The notes beneath the pieces were generated by a model that searched no databases, was not told where the DNA came from, and saw nothing but the letters and a program-made list of their open reading frames with translations. Below, in pieces: positions 40,420-48,930 of a stretch of DNA of 64,000 bases. A program made the translations under genes and the position numbers. Positions within the stretch are counted from its first letter, which is position 1, and each line of letters begins with the position of its first letter. This DNA is from Candidatus Gastranaerophilales bacterium (GTDB lineage: Bacteria > Cyanobacteriota > Vampirovibrionia > Gastranaerophilales > Gastranaerophilaceae): the NCBI GenBank assembly GCA_944324395.1, contig CALUWC010000003.1:62001-126000 (forward strand), in the 5' to 3' direction.

Positions 40420-41139
40420 ATGAGTATAGAAGTCAGAAATTTAATAAAAACATTTGATGACAAGAAAGTTATTAACGATATATCATTTAAAGTTGATAAT
40501 GGAGAAATTCTTGCGATAATCGGGTTTTCAGGCTCAGGAAAGAGTACTGTTTTAAAGCTTATTTGCGGATTAATTCCTCATGACAGCGGGGAAATTATAA
40601 CTTCAGAAGGAGATATAGCAATGGTTTTCCAGTATTCCGCATTATTCGATTCTCTGACAGTTGCTGATAATATCTCGTTTGCACTCAGAGAACGAAAAGA
40701 TTTGTGCAAAAAATATACTGATTCTGAAATAAAGAAAATAGTTTCGCAAAAATTGGAACTTGTAGGGTTAAAGGGTATAGAAAATAAATTTCCTTCAGAA
40801 TTGTCGGGCGGTATGCAAAAGCGGGTAAGTTTTGCAAGAGCTATTGTTACAAAACCCAATACAATTCTGTATGATGAGCCGACGGCAGGTTTGGATCCTA
40901 TGTCATCGACTTTAATTGAGGATTATATCGTGAGTTTAAAACGAGAAATAAATGCAGCATCTATTGTTGTAACTCATCAGATGTCAACGATTACAAGAAC
41001 TGCTGACAGAGTGATAATGCTGTATGACGGTAAAATTGTTTTTGAAGGTACCCCTTCAGAGTTGTTAAAGCAGGATACTCCGTATACAAAGCAGTTTGTT
41101 ACGGCATCTCTGGAAGGCCCGATGAAAATGAAAGCTTAA
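40420..41139 (+). CDS. MlaF-family ABC transporter ATPase
   Basis: A 239-residue ABC ATPase that energises the MlaE-type permease upstream. The start is the ATG at 40420 (M-S-I-E-V-R-N-L), with AAGGG 8 bases upstream; the open frame to 40378 only overlaps the permease end. Walker A is G-F-S-G-S-G-K-S-T, the signature L-S-G-G-M-Q-K-R, and Walker B 'I-L-Y-D-E-P-T-A-G-L-D', followed by the switch His in 'V-V-T-H-Q-M'. The L-S-G-G-M form of the signature is typical of MlaF and distinct from most importers. Confidence 0.94.
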   Translation: MSIEVRNLIKTFDDKKVINDISFKVDNGEILAIIGFSGSGKSTVLKLICGLIPHDSGEIITSEGDIAMVFQYSALFDSLTVADNISFALRERKDLCKKYTDSEIKKIVSQKLELVGLKGIENKFPSELSGGMQKRVSFARAIVTKPNTILYDEPTAGLDPMSSTLIEDYIVSLKREINAASIVVTHQMSTITRTADRVIMLYDGKIVFEGTPSELLKQDTPYTKQFVTASLEGPMKMKA

Positions 41140-41165
41140 TATTGGTAACTTGAGGAATTTAGAGT

Positions 41166-42407
41166 ATGAAAAATCTATTTAATGAAGATGTAATGGCAAT
41201 TGATACTTATATAATGGTTAAATTGAAAGAAAAAACAGCACAATTAGCAGATGCATTGGAAAAGAAAAACAGAAGACCTATTTCTTTATCCATGGGAGCT
41301 CCAACTTCCAATCCTCCTGCGGTATTGATAGATAAGTTGAAAGAGTTTTTAACAGAAGATAATATTCATACTTATTCAGTTACAAGAGGCGAGCCGTATT
41401 TCCGTCAGGCTGTTGCTCAGAGAATGAAAAATCATTTCGGTGTTGAGCTTGATGTTAATAGTGAGATTTGTTCATTGCTTGGTTCAAAGGATGGGCTTGC
41501 AAATTTAATCAGGTTTATTATTACTCCGCATCATGAAGATAAACAAAAAGATATAATTTTGATTCCTGATCCCGGGTATGCTTCTTACGGGCAAATGATT
41601 CAGTGTTCAGGCGGTAAGGCTTATCCTGTTCCTTTGACAAAAGAAAATAATTATCAACCGGATATGGAAAGTGTTCTGGCAAAACTACTTGAAGATGGCT
41701 ATGACAGAAGTAAAATCAAAGCTTTGATAATCAATTATCCCAATAACCCTTTGGGTGTATCTGCTTCAAGAGAATATGTTAAAAGTATAATTGATTTTTG
41801 TAAGAAATATGATATTTTGCTGATTTCAGATGCTGCATATTGCGACATTTATTTTGATGAAAAAGAAAAGCCGTTCAGTGTGTTAGAGTTTGCCGGTGCA
41901 AAGGATATTGCAGTTGAATTTTTCAGCTTGTCCAAACCTTATGCGATTACAGGCTGGCGTTTAGGCTGGTTGTGCGGAAACAGCGAAGTTGTAGGAAGAT
42001 TTGCAAAAGGTAAGTCTACTATTGATAACGGTATTTTTAAAGCTTTACAAAAAGCGTGTGCGTATATTTTAAATTCTCCGGAAGGTGAAGATTATATCTA
42101 TCAGGGTAATCTGGATTATAAACGCAAACAGGCAATTATGGTAAAAGGTTTTAAAGAATTGGGCTGGCCGATAGATGAAAATTCACTGCCTCATACAACT
42201 TTTTATTTATGGCTGCCGGTGCCAAGAAAATATAATTCTTCATTTAAATTCTGTGAAGATTTGCTGGAAAAATCCGGTATTGTCATTGTTCCCGGAGATG
42301 CTTTCGGGGAATACGGGCAGGGATATTTCAGAGTATCTATTGTGTGCAGTGATGAACAGCTTCAGGAAGTTATAGACAGAATGAAAGCTGACGGTTTTAA
42401 GTATTAA
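41166..42407 (+). CDS. PLP-dependent aminotransferase, class I/II
   Basis: A 413-residue fold-type I aminotransferase. Landmarks are 'S-M-G-A-P-T-S-N-P-P', 'N-Y-P-N-N-P-L-G' (Asn for the PLP ring), 'I-S-D-A-A-Y' (Asp), 'F-S-L-S-K-P-Y-A-I-T-G-W-R-L-G-W' (Schiff-base Lys), and a C-terminal Arg in 'F-R-V-S-I'. This is the aspartate/alanine aminotransferase group; LL-diaminopimelate aminotransferase is a close alternative, as it is in cyanobacteria, but I cannot separate these by eye. It lies 26 bases after the MlaF-like gene, with GAGGA upstream, and probably belongs to the same transcript. Confidence 0.9.
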   Translation: MKNLFNEDVMAIDTYIMVKLKEKTAQLADALEKKNRRPISLSMGAPTSNPPAVLIDKLKEFLTEDNIHTYSVTRGEPYFRQAVAQRMKNHFGVELDVNSEICSLLGSKDGLANLIRFIITPHHEDKQKDIILIPDPGYASYGQMIQCSGGKAYPVPLTKENNYQPDMESVLAKLLEDGYDRSKIKALIINYPNNPLGVSASREYVKSIIDFCKKYDILLISDAAYCDIYFDEKEKPFSVLEFAGAKDIAVEFFSLSKPYAITGWRLGWLCGNSEVVGRFAKGKSTIDNGIFKALQKACAYILNSPEGEDYIYQGNLDYKRKQAIMVKGFKELGWPIDENSLPHTTFYLWLPVPRKYNSSFKFCEDLLEKSGIVIVPGDAFGEYGQGYFRVSIVCSDEQLQEVIDRMKADGFKY

Positions 42408-42408
42408 T

Positions 42409-43263
42409 TTATTCAAGTTTATCAAGGATAAATTTGCCGATTTTACCTTCCCTGAAATCCCGCAAAATATAAACGGAAGTCCGTTCTCTGTCAGTTGAGC
42501 CGCCTGTTAAAAGCCAGTTTCGCTCAATCGAAATATTATCAATATCTAGTTTTTTATCATCAGGCAGTTTGTAATATTGGCGGAAACTTTTTTTCTGTTT
42601 TTCATCTAGCATATCAAGTAATTCCTGTGCAACAATTTCGTTTGAATATGCATTTTCGGAAATTGAATTTACGAAAGCTAATTTTTTTGCACGTTCTTGA
42701 TCTTCTTGTTTCATTGGAATGATACCGGGAGTATCAAGAAGTTCTAATTTCGGATTTATTCTAACCCACTGCTGCTGGCGGGTTACACCTGCTTTAGCTC
42801 CTATTTTTGTTTTGGAAGATTTTGTCAATTTGTTTATTATACTTGACTTTCCGACGTTAGGCATTCCTACAACCATTACTCTTGCCGGTCGTCTAAGCAG
42901 ACCTTTCGCCATTATTGCCTGGATTTTCGGCTCTGAAAGTTCAACTGATTTATTTATAATGAATTTTAAGTCTTTAGAGTTTTTAGCATCTGTTGGGATT
43001 ACAGGGCAGCCTGTTTTTTCTTCCAGATATTTTATAAACGGGGTCAGTTCGGATTTATTAGTCAGATCAGATTTATTTAGCAAAATTAAACGAGGCTTTT
43101 GACCTAAAAGCCTCGTAATATCTTCATAACAACTTGAAAGCGGTAATCTCGCATCAAGAACTTCTATTACGGCATCCACTAAAGAAAGCTGTTCTTTCAG
43201 CTTTTTTTCAGCTTTGGCAATATGCCCCGGATACCAGTGAATATGAGTCTTATCTTTTTTCAA
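42409..43263 (-). CDS. rbgA: ribosome biogenesis GTPase RbgA (YlqF)
   Basis: A circularly permuted GTPase needed for late 50S assembly. It has 284 residues. The motif order is permuted: G4 'L-N-K-S-D-L' comes first (~residue 62), then G1 'G-M-P-N-V-G-K-S-S', G2 'G-V-T-R', and G3 'D-T-P-G'. The N-terminal '[10 protein letters not shown]' is the RbgA signature. It starts with TTG at 43263, 6 bases after AAGGA, inside the end of rplS (14-base overlap). Coupling of a large-subunit protein with a large-subunit assembly factor makes functional sense. No terminator separates it from the convergent aminotransferase: the genes meet at their stops. Confidence 0.95.
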   Translation of the reverse strand: MKKDKTHIHWYPGHIAKAEKKLKEQLSLVDAVIEVLDARLPLSSCYEDITRLLGQKPRLILLNKSDLTNKSELTPFIKYLEEKTGCPVIPTDAKNSKDLKFIINKSVELSEPKIQAIMAKGLLRRPARVMVVGMPNVGKSSIINKLTKSSKTKIGAKAGVTRQQQWVRINPKLELLDTPGIIPMKQEDQERAKKLAFVNSISENAYSNEIVAQELLDMLDEKQKKSFRQYYKLPDDKKLDIDNISIERNWLLTGGSTDRERTSVYILRDFREGKIGKFILDKLE

Positions 43264-43606
43264 TTTTTTCCTTAATACGAGTTGCTTTACCTGAACGTTC
43301 TCTCAAGTAGTATAATTTTGCACGTTTAACATCACCGCGTCTGATAACATTGATTTTGTCAATTCTAGGTGAGTTAATCAAGAATACACGCTCAACACCT
43401 ACACCTTGGAACACTTTTCTTACAGTGATAGTTTTATTCAATCCTGAACCATGCATTTTAATAATTGTACCTTCAAATGCCTGAATTCTTTCTTTGTTTC
43501 CTTCAACGATTTTTACAAAAACTTTTACTGTATCTCCGGCATTTAATTCCGGTAAATCTTTACCAAGATATTCTTTTTCTAATTCGTCAATAATCGGATT
43601 ATTCAT
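43250..43606 (-). CDS. rplS: 50S ribosomal protein L19
   Basis: A 118-residue protein of the large subunit, at the interface with the 30S subunit. It shows the L19 pattern 'F-x-x-G-D-T-V-K-V', '[12 protein letters not shown]', '[11 protein letters not shown]' and '[14 protein letters not shown]'. The ATG follows AAAGGAAAG. A structured ~110-base leader precedes it. rimM and trmD, which usually lie upstream, are absent. Confidence 0.98.
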   Translation of the reverse strand: MNNPIIDELEKEYLGKDLPELNAGDTVKVFVKIVEGNKERIQAFEGTIIKMHGSGLNKTITVRKVFQGVGVERVFLINSPRIDKINVIRRGDVKRAKLYYLRERSGKATRIKEKIEKR

Positions 43607-43664
43607 TTTTGCTTTCCTTTATATTTCTAATCTGTTACTAATATGATAAAGTGTAATTCCTTAA

Positions 43665-43702
43665 TCGGTGTTTGAATAACTTTTCCACACAAAGTTCACC
43701 GA
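43665..43702 (-). promoter_or_regulatory. structured leader upstream of rplS
   Basis: In the rplS 5' leader (minus strand), TCGGTG pairs with CACCGA, and inside it AACTT pairs with AAGTT around a 9-base loop, leaving a one-sided bulge of 7 bases. It sits about 60-100 bases before the rplS start. This may be an L19-type autoregulatory leader; the pairing is seen, the function is inferred. Confidence 0.4.
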
Positions 43703-43852
43703 CGCACGTTCGTATCATAAATACTATAATAAAGAATGTCATTTTGCAAGCAGTGAAATTTTTAAACTGTTCATGTGTAAATATTTTTTAACATTCTATC
43801 AAAATTCATTTTTATGTTTTTTATAAAAATACAATTGAAGGAAAGGTGTGAT

Positions 43853-44344
43853 ATGAATAATATAACTAATTCTCAAAGTAATCTTAATTTTACTGCCCGT
43901 ATGGATATACGTTTAACTGGCGAAAATGCTAATCGCTTAAAAAATATTGCTCAAATGTTTGAAGCTCAAACAAAAAAATTCCCGAAAGATACAGTTGAAC
44001 TGGACGGTTCAAAGCATAACGGATACCAAATATATCACTATGATAAGGGGATAGAACATGAAAATTGTTGTGATATAACAACAGAGCAATGGAATAAACT
44101 TTTTGAAAAGCCGGATGATTTTATTGCTAAAAAACTGGTGAAATTGTTTAATATTTTTAAGAAAAAAGATAAAGAACTTGACAGAGGCGGGAAATATATT
44201 GTTTCTGTTATAAATAGAGATAAAAATAATGATCCTACAGATTTTGAACAAAAATTTTGGGATATCCTTACGGATAAAGTAAATAAAGATAGGGATATTG
44301 CAGCCGGAAAAGATTCTGTACTTAGAAATTTTAAACTTTATTAA
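43853..44344 (+). CDS. 163-residue protein of unknown function
   Basis: The start is the ATG at 43853 (M-N-N-I-T-N-S-Q-S-N-L-N-F-T-A-R), with GAAAGG upstream; 13 in-frame codons before it lack a Shine-Dalgarno sequence. It is a soluble, Lys/Asp/Asn-rich protein with no signal peptide or membrane helix. It has one C-C pair ('E-N-C-C-D-I-T'), a Trp/Phe-rich 'E-Q-W-N-K-L-F' and a Lys-rich C-terminal half. The opening N-L-N-F-T-A-R resembles the short 'x-x-F-x-A/G' starts of several lineage-specific proteins, but I recognise no family. It is followed by a 49-codon leaderless gene and a shared terminator. Confidence 0.7.
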   Translation: MNNITNSQSNLNFTARMDIRLTGENANRLKNIAQMFEAQTKKFPKDTVELDGSKHNGYQIYHYDKGIEHENCCDITTEQWNKLFEKPDDFIAKKLVKLFNIFKKKDKELDRGGKYIVSVINRDKNNDPTDFEQKFWDILTDKVNKDRDIAAGKDSVLRNFKLY

Positions 44345-44356
44345 TTTCAATCTTTG

Positions 44357-44365
44357 TGGTATTTT
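44357..44365 (+). promoter_or_regulatory. extended -10 promoter of 49-codon leaderless gene
   Basis: TGGTATTTT within TGTGGTATTTT; the hexamer ends 6 bases before the ATG at 44372. Confidence 0.55.
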
Positions 44366-44371
44366 AGCCCT

Positions 44372-44521
44372 ATGGGTCAGGATTATAAAAAACTTTTAAA
44401 TAAAAAAAAGAAAAAGTACTGCGATGTTAAAACAATGGGTGTTAACATTGACAAAAATGAATATTATGAAATAATTTTGTCAAATTCTGCTCATCCTGAA
44501 AATATTTCAAATAAAAAATAA
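44372..44521 (+). CDS. 49-residue Lys-rich small protein
   Basis: Reads M-G-Q-D-Y-K-K-L-L-N-K-K-K-K-K-Y-C, then D-V-K-T-M-G-V-N-I-D and E-Y-Y-E-I-I-L-S-N, ending I-S-N-K-K. It has no Shine-Dalgarno sequence, but the TGTGGTATTTT promoter ends exactly 6 bases before its ATG, matching the leaderless pattern of nadD and the mlaE-like gene. A perfect terminator begins at its stop codon. This arrangement supports a real gene. It is basic, with one Cys; the function is unknown. Confidence 0.6.
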   Translation: MGQDYKKLLNKKKKKYCDVKTMGVNIDKNEYYEIILSNSAHPENISNKK

Positions 44522-44549
44522 AACCTCTGTTTAATTAAACAGAGGTTTT
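44520..44549. terminator. bidirectional terminator
   Basis: A perfect 30-base palindrome (arm AAAACCTCTGTTTAA) between the small leaderless gene (+) and pyk (-). Confidence 0.92.
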
Positions 44550-44565
44550 ATAATATTTATAATTT

Positions 44566-46014
44566 CTAGTTATCAGAAACGGTATGAATTTTTAGGAAGT
44601 TTGTTGATTCTCCTGACATCAGGTGAGGAATTGAACCAGTAACAATAACGATGTCTCCGGGCTGCATATTCAAACCCTTTTTCAAAAATTCATCCAGCAT
44701 AACCAGAGAATTATCATCAATATTCATATCCTGTCCTATTCCTTTATCAACAATCACAGAACATACGTTGCTGTATAATTGCATAGCTCTGCAAATTTTA
44801 AAATCAGAACATAGAGAATATACCGGTACTGTTGGTCTGCACTCTGACATCAGGGCTGAAGTGTAGCCAGTTGCGGTTAAAGTTACAACCCCTTTAATTC
44901 CTGGAACGTTTTTTAATGTGTCTGCAACAGACAGAGCAATTGCTTTTGGTATTGCATTTGTACAGGTTGAAAGGTTTTGGATATATTCATTTTTTCTGAT
45001 AAATTGGCTTGAGTTAATTTCTTCTGCAATTTTTTCCATAACGGAAACAGCTTCAACTGGATATTTACCCATTGCGGTTTCCCCTGATAGCATTACAGCA
45101 TCTGCACCGTCAACAATTGCATTTGCAACGTCAGAGGTTTCTGCTCTTGTTGGTATAGGATTTTCAGTCATACTTTCAAGCATCTGGGTAGCAACAATTA
45201 CAGGCTTTCTTGCTATGTTTGCTTTTTTGATAATTGTTTTTTGAGCAATCGGAAGCAATTCAGTAGGTATTTCAATACCTAAATCTCCTCTTGCCACCAT
45301 TATACCGTCAGAATTTGCAATAATCTCATCAATGTTTTCAATTGCCTGAGGTTTTTCGATTTTAGAAATAATTCTCAGATGAGAACCGTTCTTACAAAGA
45401 ATTTCGCGAAGTTTTAAAAGGTCTTCTTTATTTCTTACAAAAGATAATCCCAGATAATCAATATCATTTGCCATAGCAAAATCAACATATTTGCGGTCTG
45501 TTTCGGTTAAAATCTCGATACTTCCGGTTCCGCCGGGAATGTTTAAACCTTTTCTTGGTTTTATTTCTCCTGAGGTTAAAACTTTGGCAAAAACAATATC
45601 TCCTTCTACTTTTTCTACAACCAGCTGAATTTTTCCATCGTCAATTAAAATCTTTTCGCCTGGAGTTACATCTTTTGCGATACCTTTGTAGTCAACCGGA
45701 ATAATTCCGTCAACATAATCCTGTTGATGTCTGAATTTCAAAACTTCGCCTGATGTAATTTTGATAGGGTCTTTGAGCTGCCCTACTCTGATTTTTGGTC
45801 CCTGCAAGTCTAATAATACAGGAATAATTGTTTTCTCTTCCTTTTCTACTTTACGAATGATATCCAAAGTTCTTTTATGGGTTTCCATATCTCCATGTGA
45901 AGAATTTATTCTGAACATGGTTACACCTGCTCGATATAATTTGCGAATCATATCCTCGTTATTTGAAGCAGGTCCCAGCGTTGATACGATCTTCGTAGCT
46001 GATAATTTTCGCAT
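44566..46014 (-). CDS. pyk: pyruvate kinase
   Basis: Converts phosphoenolpyruvate and ADP to pyruvate and ATP. About 482 residues from the ATG at 46014 (M-R-K-L-S-A-T-K-I-V-S-T-L-G-P-A-S), with AGGAG 7 bases upstream; an in-frame ATG at 46056 (also with a GAGG) would add 14 residues. Active-site landmarks are 'R-I-N-S-S-H-G', 'D-L-Q-G-P-K-I-R', 'I-S-K-I-E-K-P-Q', 'V-A-R-G-D-L-G-I-E', 'T-Q-M-L-E-S-M' and 'A-V-M-L-S-G-E-T-A-M-G-K-Y-P'. The C-terminal domain ends without the PEP-utiliser extension found in some cyanobacteria and bacilli. Single gene, divergent from the SLH protein gene. Confidence 0.97.
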   Translation of the reverse strand: MRKLSATKIVSTLGPASNNEDMIRKLYRAGVTMFRINSSHGDMETHKRTLDIIRKVEKEEKTIIPVLLDLQGPKIRVGQLKDPIKITSGEVLKFRHQQDYVDGIIPVDYKGIAKDVTPGEKILIDDGKIQLVVEKVEGDIVFAKVLTSGEIKPRKGLNIPGGTGSIEILTETDRKYVDFAMANDIDYLGLSFVRNKEDLLKLREILCKNGSHLRIISKIEKPQAIENIDEIIANSDGIMVARGDLGIEIPTELLPIAQKTIIKKANIARKPVIVATQMLESMTENPIPTRAETSDVANAIVDGADAVMLSGETAMGKYPVEAVSVMEKIAEEINSSQFIRKNEYIQNLSTCTNAIPKAIALSVADTLKNVPGIKGVVTLTATGYTSALMSECRPTVPVYSLCSDFKICRAMQLYSNVCSVIVDKGIGQDMNIDDNSLVMLDEFLKKGLNMQPGDIVIVTGSIPHLMSGESTNFLKIHTVSDN

Positions 46015-46147
46015 TTTGATTCTCCTTATCTGTTGGGGTAAAGTCATGTTTTCCATGCTTCCTCTATTGACATTATACCTAATATTATAATATAATCATA
46101 AAATAAAATAGTAATCAATTTACTAAAATGAAAAGCGAGGAAGTTAG

Positions 46148-47419
46148 ATGAAAAAATTATTAGCAAGTTTATTGGTTTGCGGTATGTTATCAGTTAATGT
46201 TGTTCCTGCTTTTGCTTACGCCGGTATTGATGATGTGAGTAAAGATTATTGGGCTCAAACTGAAATTGCAAGTGTTGTAGGTGACTCTGTAATGTCTTTG
46301 ACTAACGGAAACTTTAATCCTGAAGGCAGAATTACAAGAGCAGATTTTGTTAGTGCATTATTAAAGGTTTTAGGTAATGATGATTTAGAAATTAAAACAA
46401 AATTAAATTATTCTGATGTTTCAAAATCTTATTATGCTTATGATGCAATCGCAAGATCAGAACAATTAGGTTTGGTTTACGGTTATCCGGATGGAACTTT
46501 CCAACCAAATCATGCTATGTTGAGAGATGAAGCTCAATCAGTTATAAGCCACATTACTATTGAAGGTAACGTTGATGATAATAATGTTTTAGCAAATTAT
46601 TCTGATGCTTCAAAAGTTCCGGCCTGGGCTAAGCATGTTTATGCAAAAACATTATCATACGGTATTTATGTAAATCATCCGAATGAAAATGAATTAAGAC
46701 CGGAAGATTGTTTAACAAGAGCTGAAGCTGCTGTTTTATTACACAGATTAAGCCAGAGATTAAATCTTGTTAAATCTCAATATAAAAAAGAAACAGTATT
46801 GGGTACTCAACATTTAACTATGGTTAAAAAGGCTCCTAACCATGATGTTACTATTACAAATCTAAGAAATATCATCTTAGAAGGTAATGTATTAGAAGTA
46901 GCATTCAATGAACAATTCAAATCTAAATTACACGCAGCAGGTGATGCTGTTACATTTACAAATCCTGAAGATATCTGCACTGATGAAGGAACTTTATTAA
47001 TTCCTGCAAATTCTATCTTCAGCGGTAAAGTACTGGATATTAAAGATCCGCAATGGTTTAATAAAAACGCAAGAGTATACGTTCAAATAGATAAAGTAAC
47101 AACTCCAAGCGGTCAAACTGTTGCTTTGAATGCAAAACCGTTCTCTAAAGATTATTCATTAAAAGAAGGTCCTTGGATGACTGCTGGTAAAGTTGCATTA
47201 TATACAGTAGGCGGTACAGCAATTGGTACAGGTGCAGGTGTTGGTTTCTCATTCATTCCTTCTCCTGACAAAGTAGGTACCGGTATTGCAATTGGTACTC
47301 CTGTTGGTGCTGCTGTTGGTTTGATTACTGGTTTGGTTACTCCTGGTTTGAACTACAGTGCTAAACAAGGTGAAGAAGTTAGAGTAATCTTGTTGGAAGA
47401 TGCAAGCATTCATAAATAG
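46148..47419 (+). CDS. SLH-domain envelope protein with glycine-zipper C-terminus
   Basis: A 423-residue secreted protein. The signal peptide ends near residue 24 (V-P-A-F-A-Y-A). Three S-layer-homology repeats follow at about 27-75 ('D-Y-W-A...I-T-R-A-D-F'), 85-135 ('Y-G-Y-P-D-G-T-F-Q-P-N') and 140-200 ('L-T-R-A-E-A-A-V-L-L'). SLH domains bind pyruvylated secondary wall polymers, anchoring the outer layer to peptidoglycan. A ~100-residue beta-rich part and a C-terminal Gly-zipper hydrophobic segment (V-G-G-T-A-I-G-T-G-A-G-V-G-F, then A-I-G-T-P-V-G-A-A-V-G) come last. There is no beta-barrel porin domain, unlike the SLH porins of cyanobacteria. GAGGAAG precedes the ATG, and a strong terminator follows. 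Confidence 0.9.
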   Translation: MKKLLASLLVCGMLSVNVVPAFAYAGIDDVSKDYWAQTEIASVVGDSVMSLTNGNFNPEGRITRADFVSALLKVLGNDDLEIKTKLNYSDVSKSYYAYDAIARSEQLGLVYGYPDGTFQPNHAMLRDEAQSVISHITIEGNVDDNNVLANYSDASKVPAWAKHVYAKTLSYGIYVNHPNENELRPEDCLTRAEAAVLLHRLSQRLNLVKSQYKKETVLGTQHLTMVKKAPNHDVTITNLRNIILEGNVLEVAFNEQFKSKLHAAGDAVTFTNPEDICTDEGTLLIPANSIFSGKVLDIKDPQWFNKNARVYVQIDKVTTPSGQTVALNAKPFSKDYSLKEGPWMTAGKVALYTVGGTAIGTGAGVGFSFIPSPDKVGTGIAIGTPVGAAVGLITGLVTPGLNYSAKQGEEVRVILLEDASIHK

Positions 47420-47437
47420 AAATTGATATTTATGTTC

Positions 47438-47475
47438 AAAAAAGAGGTTTGAAATTATTTTCAAACCTCTTTTTT
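47438..47475 (+). terminator. intrinsic terminator after SLH gene
   Basis: A 17-base perfect stem (AAAAAAGAGGTTTGAAA and its complement) with loop TTAT, ending in a T-run. Confidence 0.93.
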
Positions 47476-47591
47476 AATTTTAGGCTTTTGGACTAGTTTT
47501 TGCAGACAATAATTCTTAGCTGTTCGGGTATGTGATTTTTATTTAAAACTTTTAAACTAATAATGTACCCAATTTATTAATAGGAGACAGT

Positions 47592-47888
47592 ATGAAAAAT
47601 TTATTTACAACATTAACTTTATTGGCATTTTTAACTATTCCTGCTCAAGGTGCTTTTGCATGGACGTATGAAGGTTTGAACAGTTTAAATCCTTTTACTG
47701 GGTTCAGACAGTGCAACAAGTGTGAAAAAGTGAAAAAAGAAAGATGCAAAAAGCCAAAACTAACGAAGTGTGAAAAACTTAACGGAGTAAAAATAAAAGG
47801 CGTTTCATGCGGTTGTGCTGCACCGATAGAATATATTAAGGTTTATCCTTCAAATAGAACTCGTCAGGATTGCCATAGAGCATTTTAA
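47592..47888 (+). CDS. small secreted Cys/Lys-rich protein
   Basis: A 98-residue protein. The signal peptide (M-K-N-L-F-T-T-L-T-L-L-A-F...A-Q-G-A-F-A) is followed by about 75 mature residues with seven Cys: C-N-K-C, then single Cys spaced 7-8 apart in a Lys-rich stretch (E-R-C-K-K-P-K-L-T-K-C), then S-C-G-C-A-A and a last C near the end. It is likely periplasmic or surface-exposed with disulfides or bound metal; the odd Cys count leaves one free or intermolecular. I recognise no family. TAGGAG precedes the ATG, and a GC-rich terminator follows. Confidence 0.75.
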   Translation: MKNLFTTLTLLAFLTIPAQGAFAWTYEGLNSLNPFTGFRQCNKCEKVKKERCKKPKLTKCEKLNGVKIKGVSCGCAAPIEYIKVYPSNRTRQDCHRAF

Positions 47889-47898
47889 TCATGAAGGA

Positions 47899-47931
47899 GT
47901 GGCGGGTCATTTATGACCCGCCACCTTAATC
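47899..47931 (+). terminator. terminator after Cys-rich protein gene
   Basis: GTGGCGGGTCA / TGACCCGCCAC, an unusually GC-rich 11-base stem for this AT-rich region, with tail CTTAATC. Confidence 0.8.
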
Positions 47932-47935
47932 TTTT

Positions 47936-48772
47936 CTAGTATTCAATATTTTTAAGTGTTTGGAAAATTTTGTCTGTTATTTGTTGAATATATTCCTGAC
48001 TTACCATTCCGTTTATAACGGCATCGGAAATCTGATAGGTTGGACGGATATATTCCTGAGCTGTTTTGTTAACGTCAGCGAACTGCATATCTGCAGCTTT
48101 GCCTGCTTTTCCTCTCTGGGCTGCACGTTTGTACCATCTGTCTTTTATGACTTCAAGCGGAGTAAACACATAAACTTTTACGTCCATAATATCTCGTACA
48201 TTTTCGTTTAGAACATATAAACCTTCAGTTAAAATAACTTTTGCAGGCTTTTTTTCATCTCCGTTAGGATCTGATTCACAGGTTACAAAATTATATTTAG
48301 GGGATTTTATTGTCATACCCTCTTTTAGGGCCACAAGGTGAGATTTCATAAGGTCTAAGTCTATGGCTGCCGGAGTATCAAAACTAAAGCCCGTTTTGAA
48401 AAGCTCTTCGTAACTTCCGGCTTCTTTAAGCTCTTTAGAAGTATCTTTGTAATAATCATCACATCTTATTACTGTATAAATCCCTTGAGTTTTATCTTTT
48501 ATGCAGGCTTTTATTGTATTATCAACAAATACTGTTTTTCCTGAGGCACTTTCTCCGGTTATACCAATAAGGAATGTTTGTTTTTTTTCTTGTACAACTT
48601 TACGTGCAATATTAAGAATAAGATTATCGGAAATTTTTAAGAACAAAGGTTGTTCTTGTTTTTTATCTTCCTCTAATATTTTCTTTAAACTATCAACAAT
48701 TGTAGAGATTATTTCCATATCTCTGCGGTTTGAATAGTAGTTATAGCTTGTTAAATCCAGATCTTTCAACAT
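47936..48772 (-). CDS. uridine kinase-like P-loop NTPase
   Basis: A 278-residue member of the uridine kinase/phosphoribulokinase family. After a ~70-residue N-terminal helical extension, the P-loop reads I-G-I-T-G-E-S-A-S-G-K-T. It is followed by 'R-C-D-D-Y-Y-K-D' (substrate Asp/Tyr) and 'P-A-A-I-D-L-D-L', 'K-S-P-K-Y-N-F', 'I-L-T-E-G-L-Y-V-L' and the lid 'D-R-W-Y-K-R-A-A-Q-R-G-K'. Uridine kinases phosphorylate uridine/cytidine to their monophosphates; the extra N-terminus and 'Y-K-R' lid mean the acceptor could differ (for example pantothenate or phosphoribulose). AAAGGA precedes the ATG. It stands alone. Confidence 0.85.
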   Translation of the reverse strand: MLKDLDLTSYNYYSNRRDMEIISTIVDSLKKILEEDKKQEQPLFLKISDNLILNIARKVVQEKKQTFLIGITGESASGKTVFVDNTIKACIKDKTQGIYTVIRCDDYYKDTSKELKEAGSYEELFKTGFSFDTPAAIDLDLMKSHLVALKEGMTIKSPKYNFVTCESDPNGDEKKPAKVILTEGLYVLNENVRDIMDVKVYVFTPLEVIKDRWYKRAAQRGKAGKAADMQFADVNKTAQEYIRPTYQISDAVINGMVSQEYIQQITDKIFQTLKNIEY

Positions 48773-48930
48773 TCATAAATCCTTTTCAAAAACATAGTAA
48801 TATTGTACTTTAAAATATTTTAATCCACCACAAATAATGAAATTTTGTAACAAAATTTTCACTAATTATTAAAGTTTTTGGAATACATTGCCGAATATAA
48901 TATTGTTAAGATTAAATAGGAGTATAGTTT

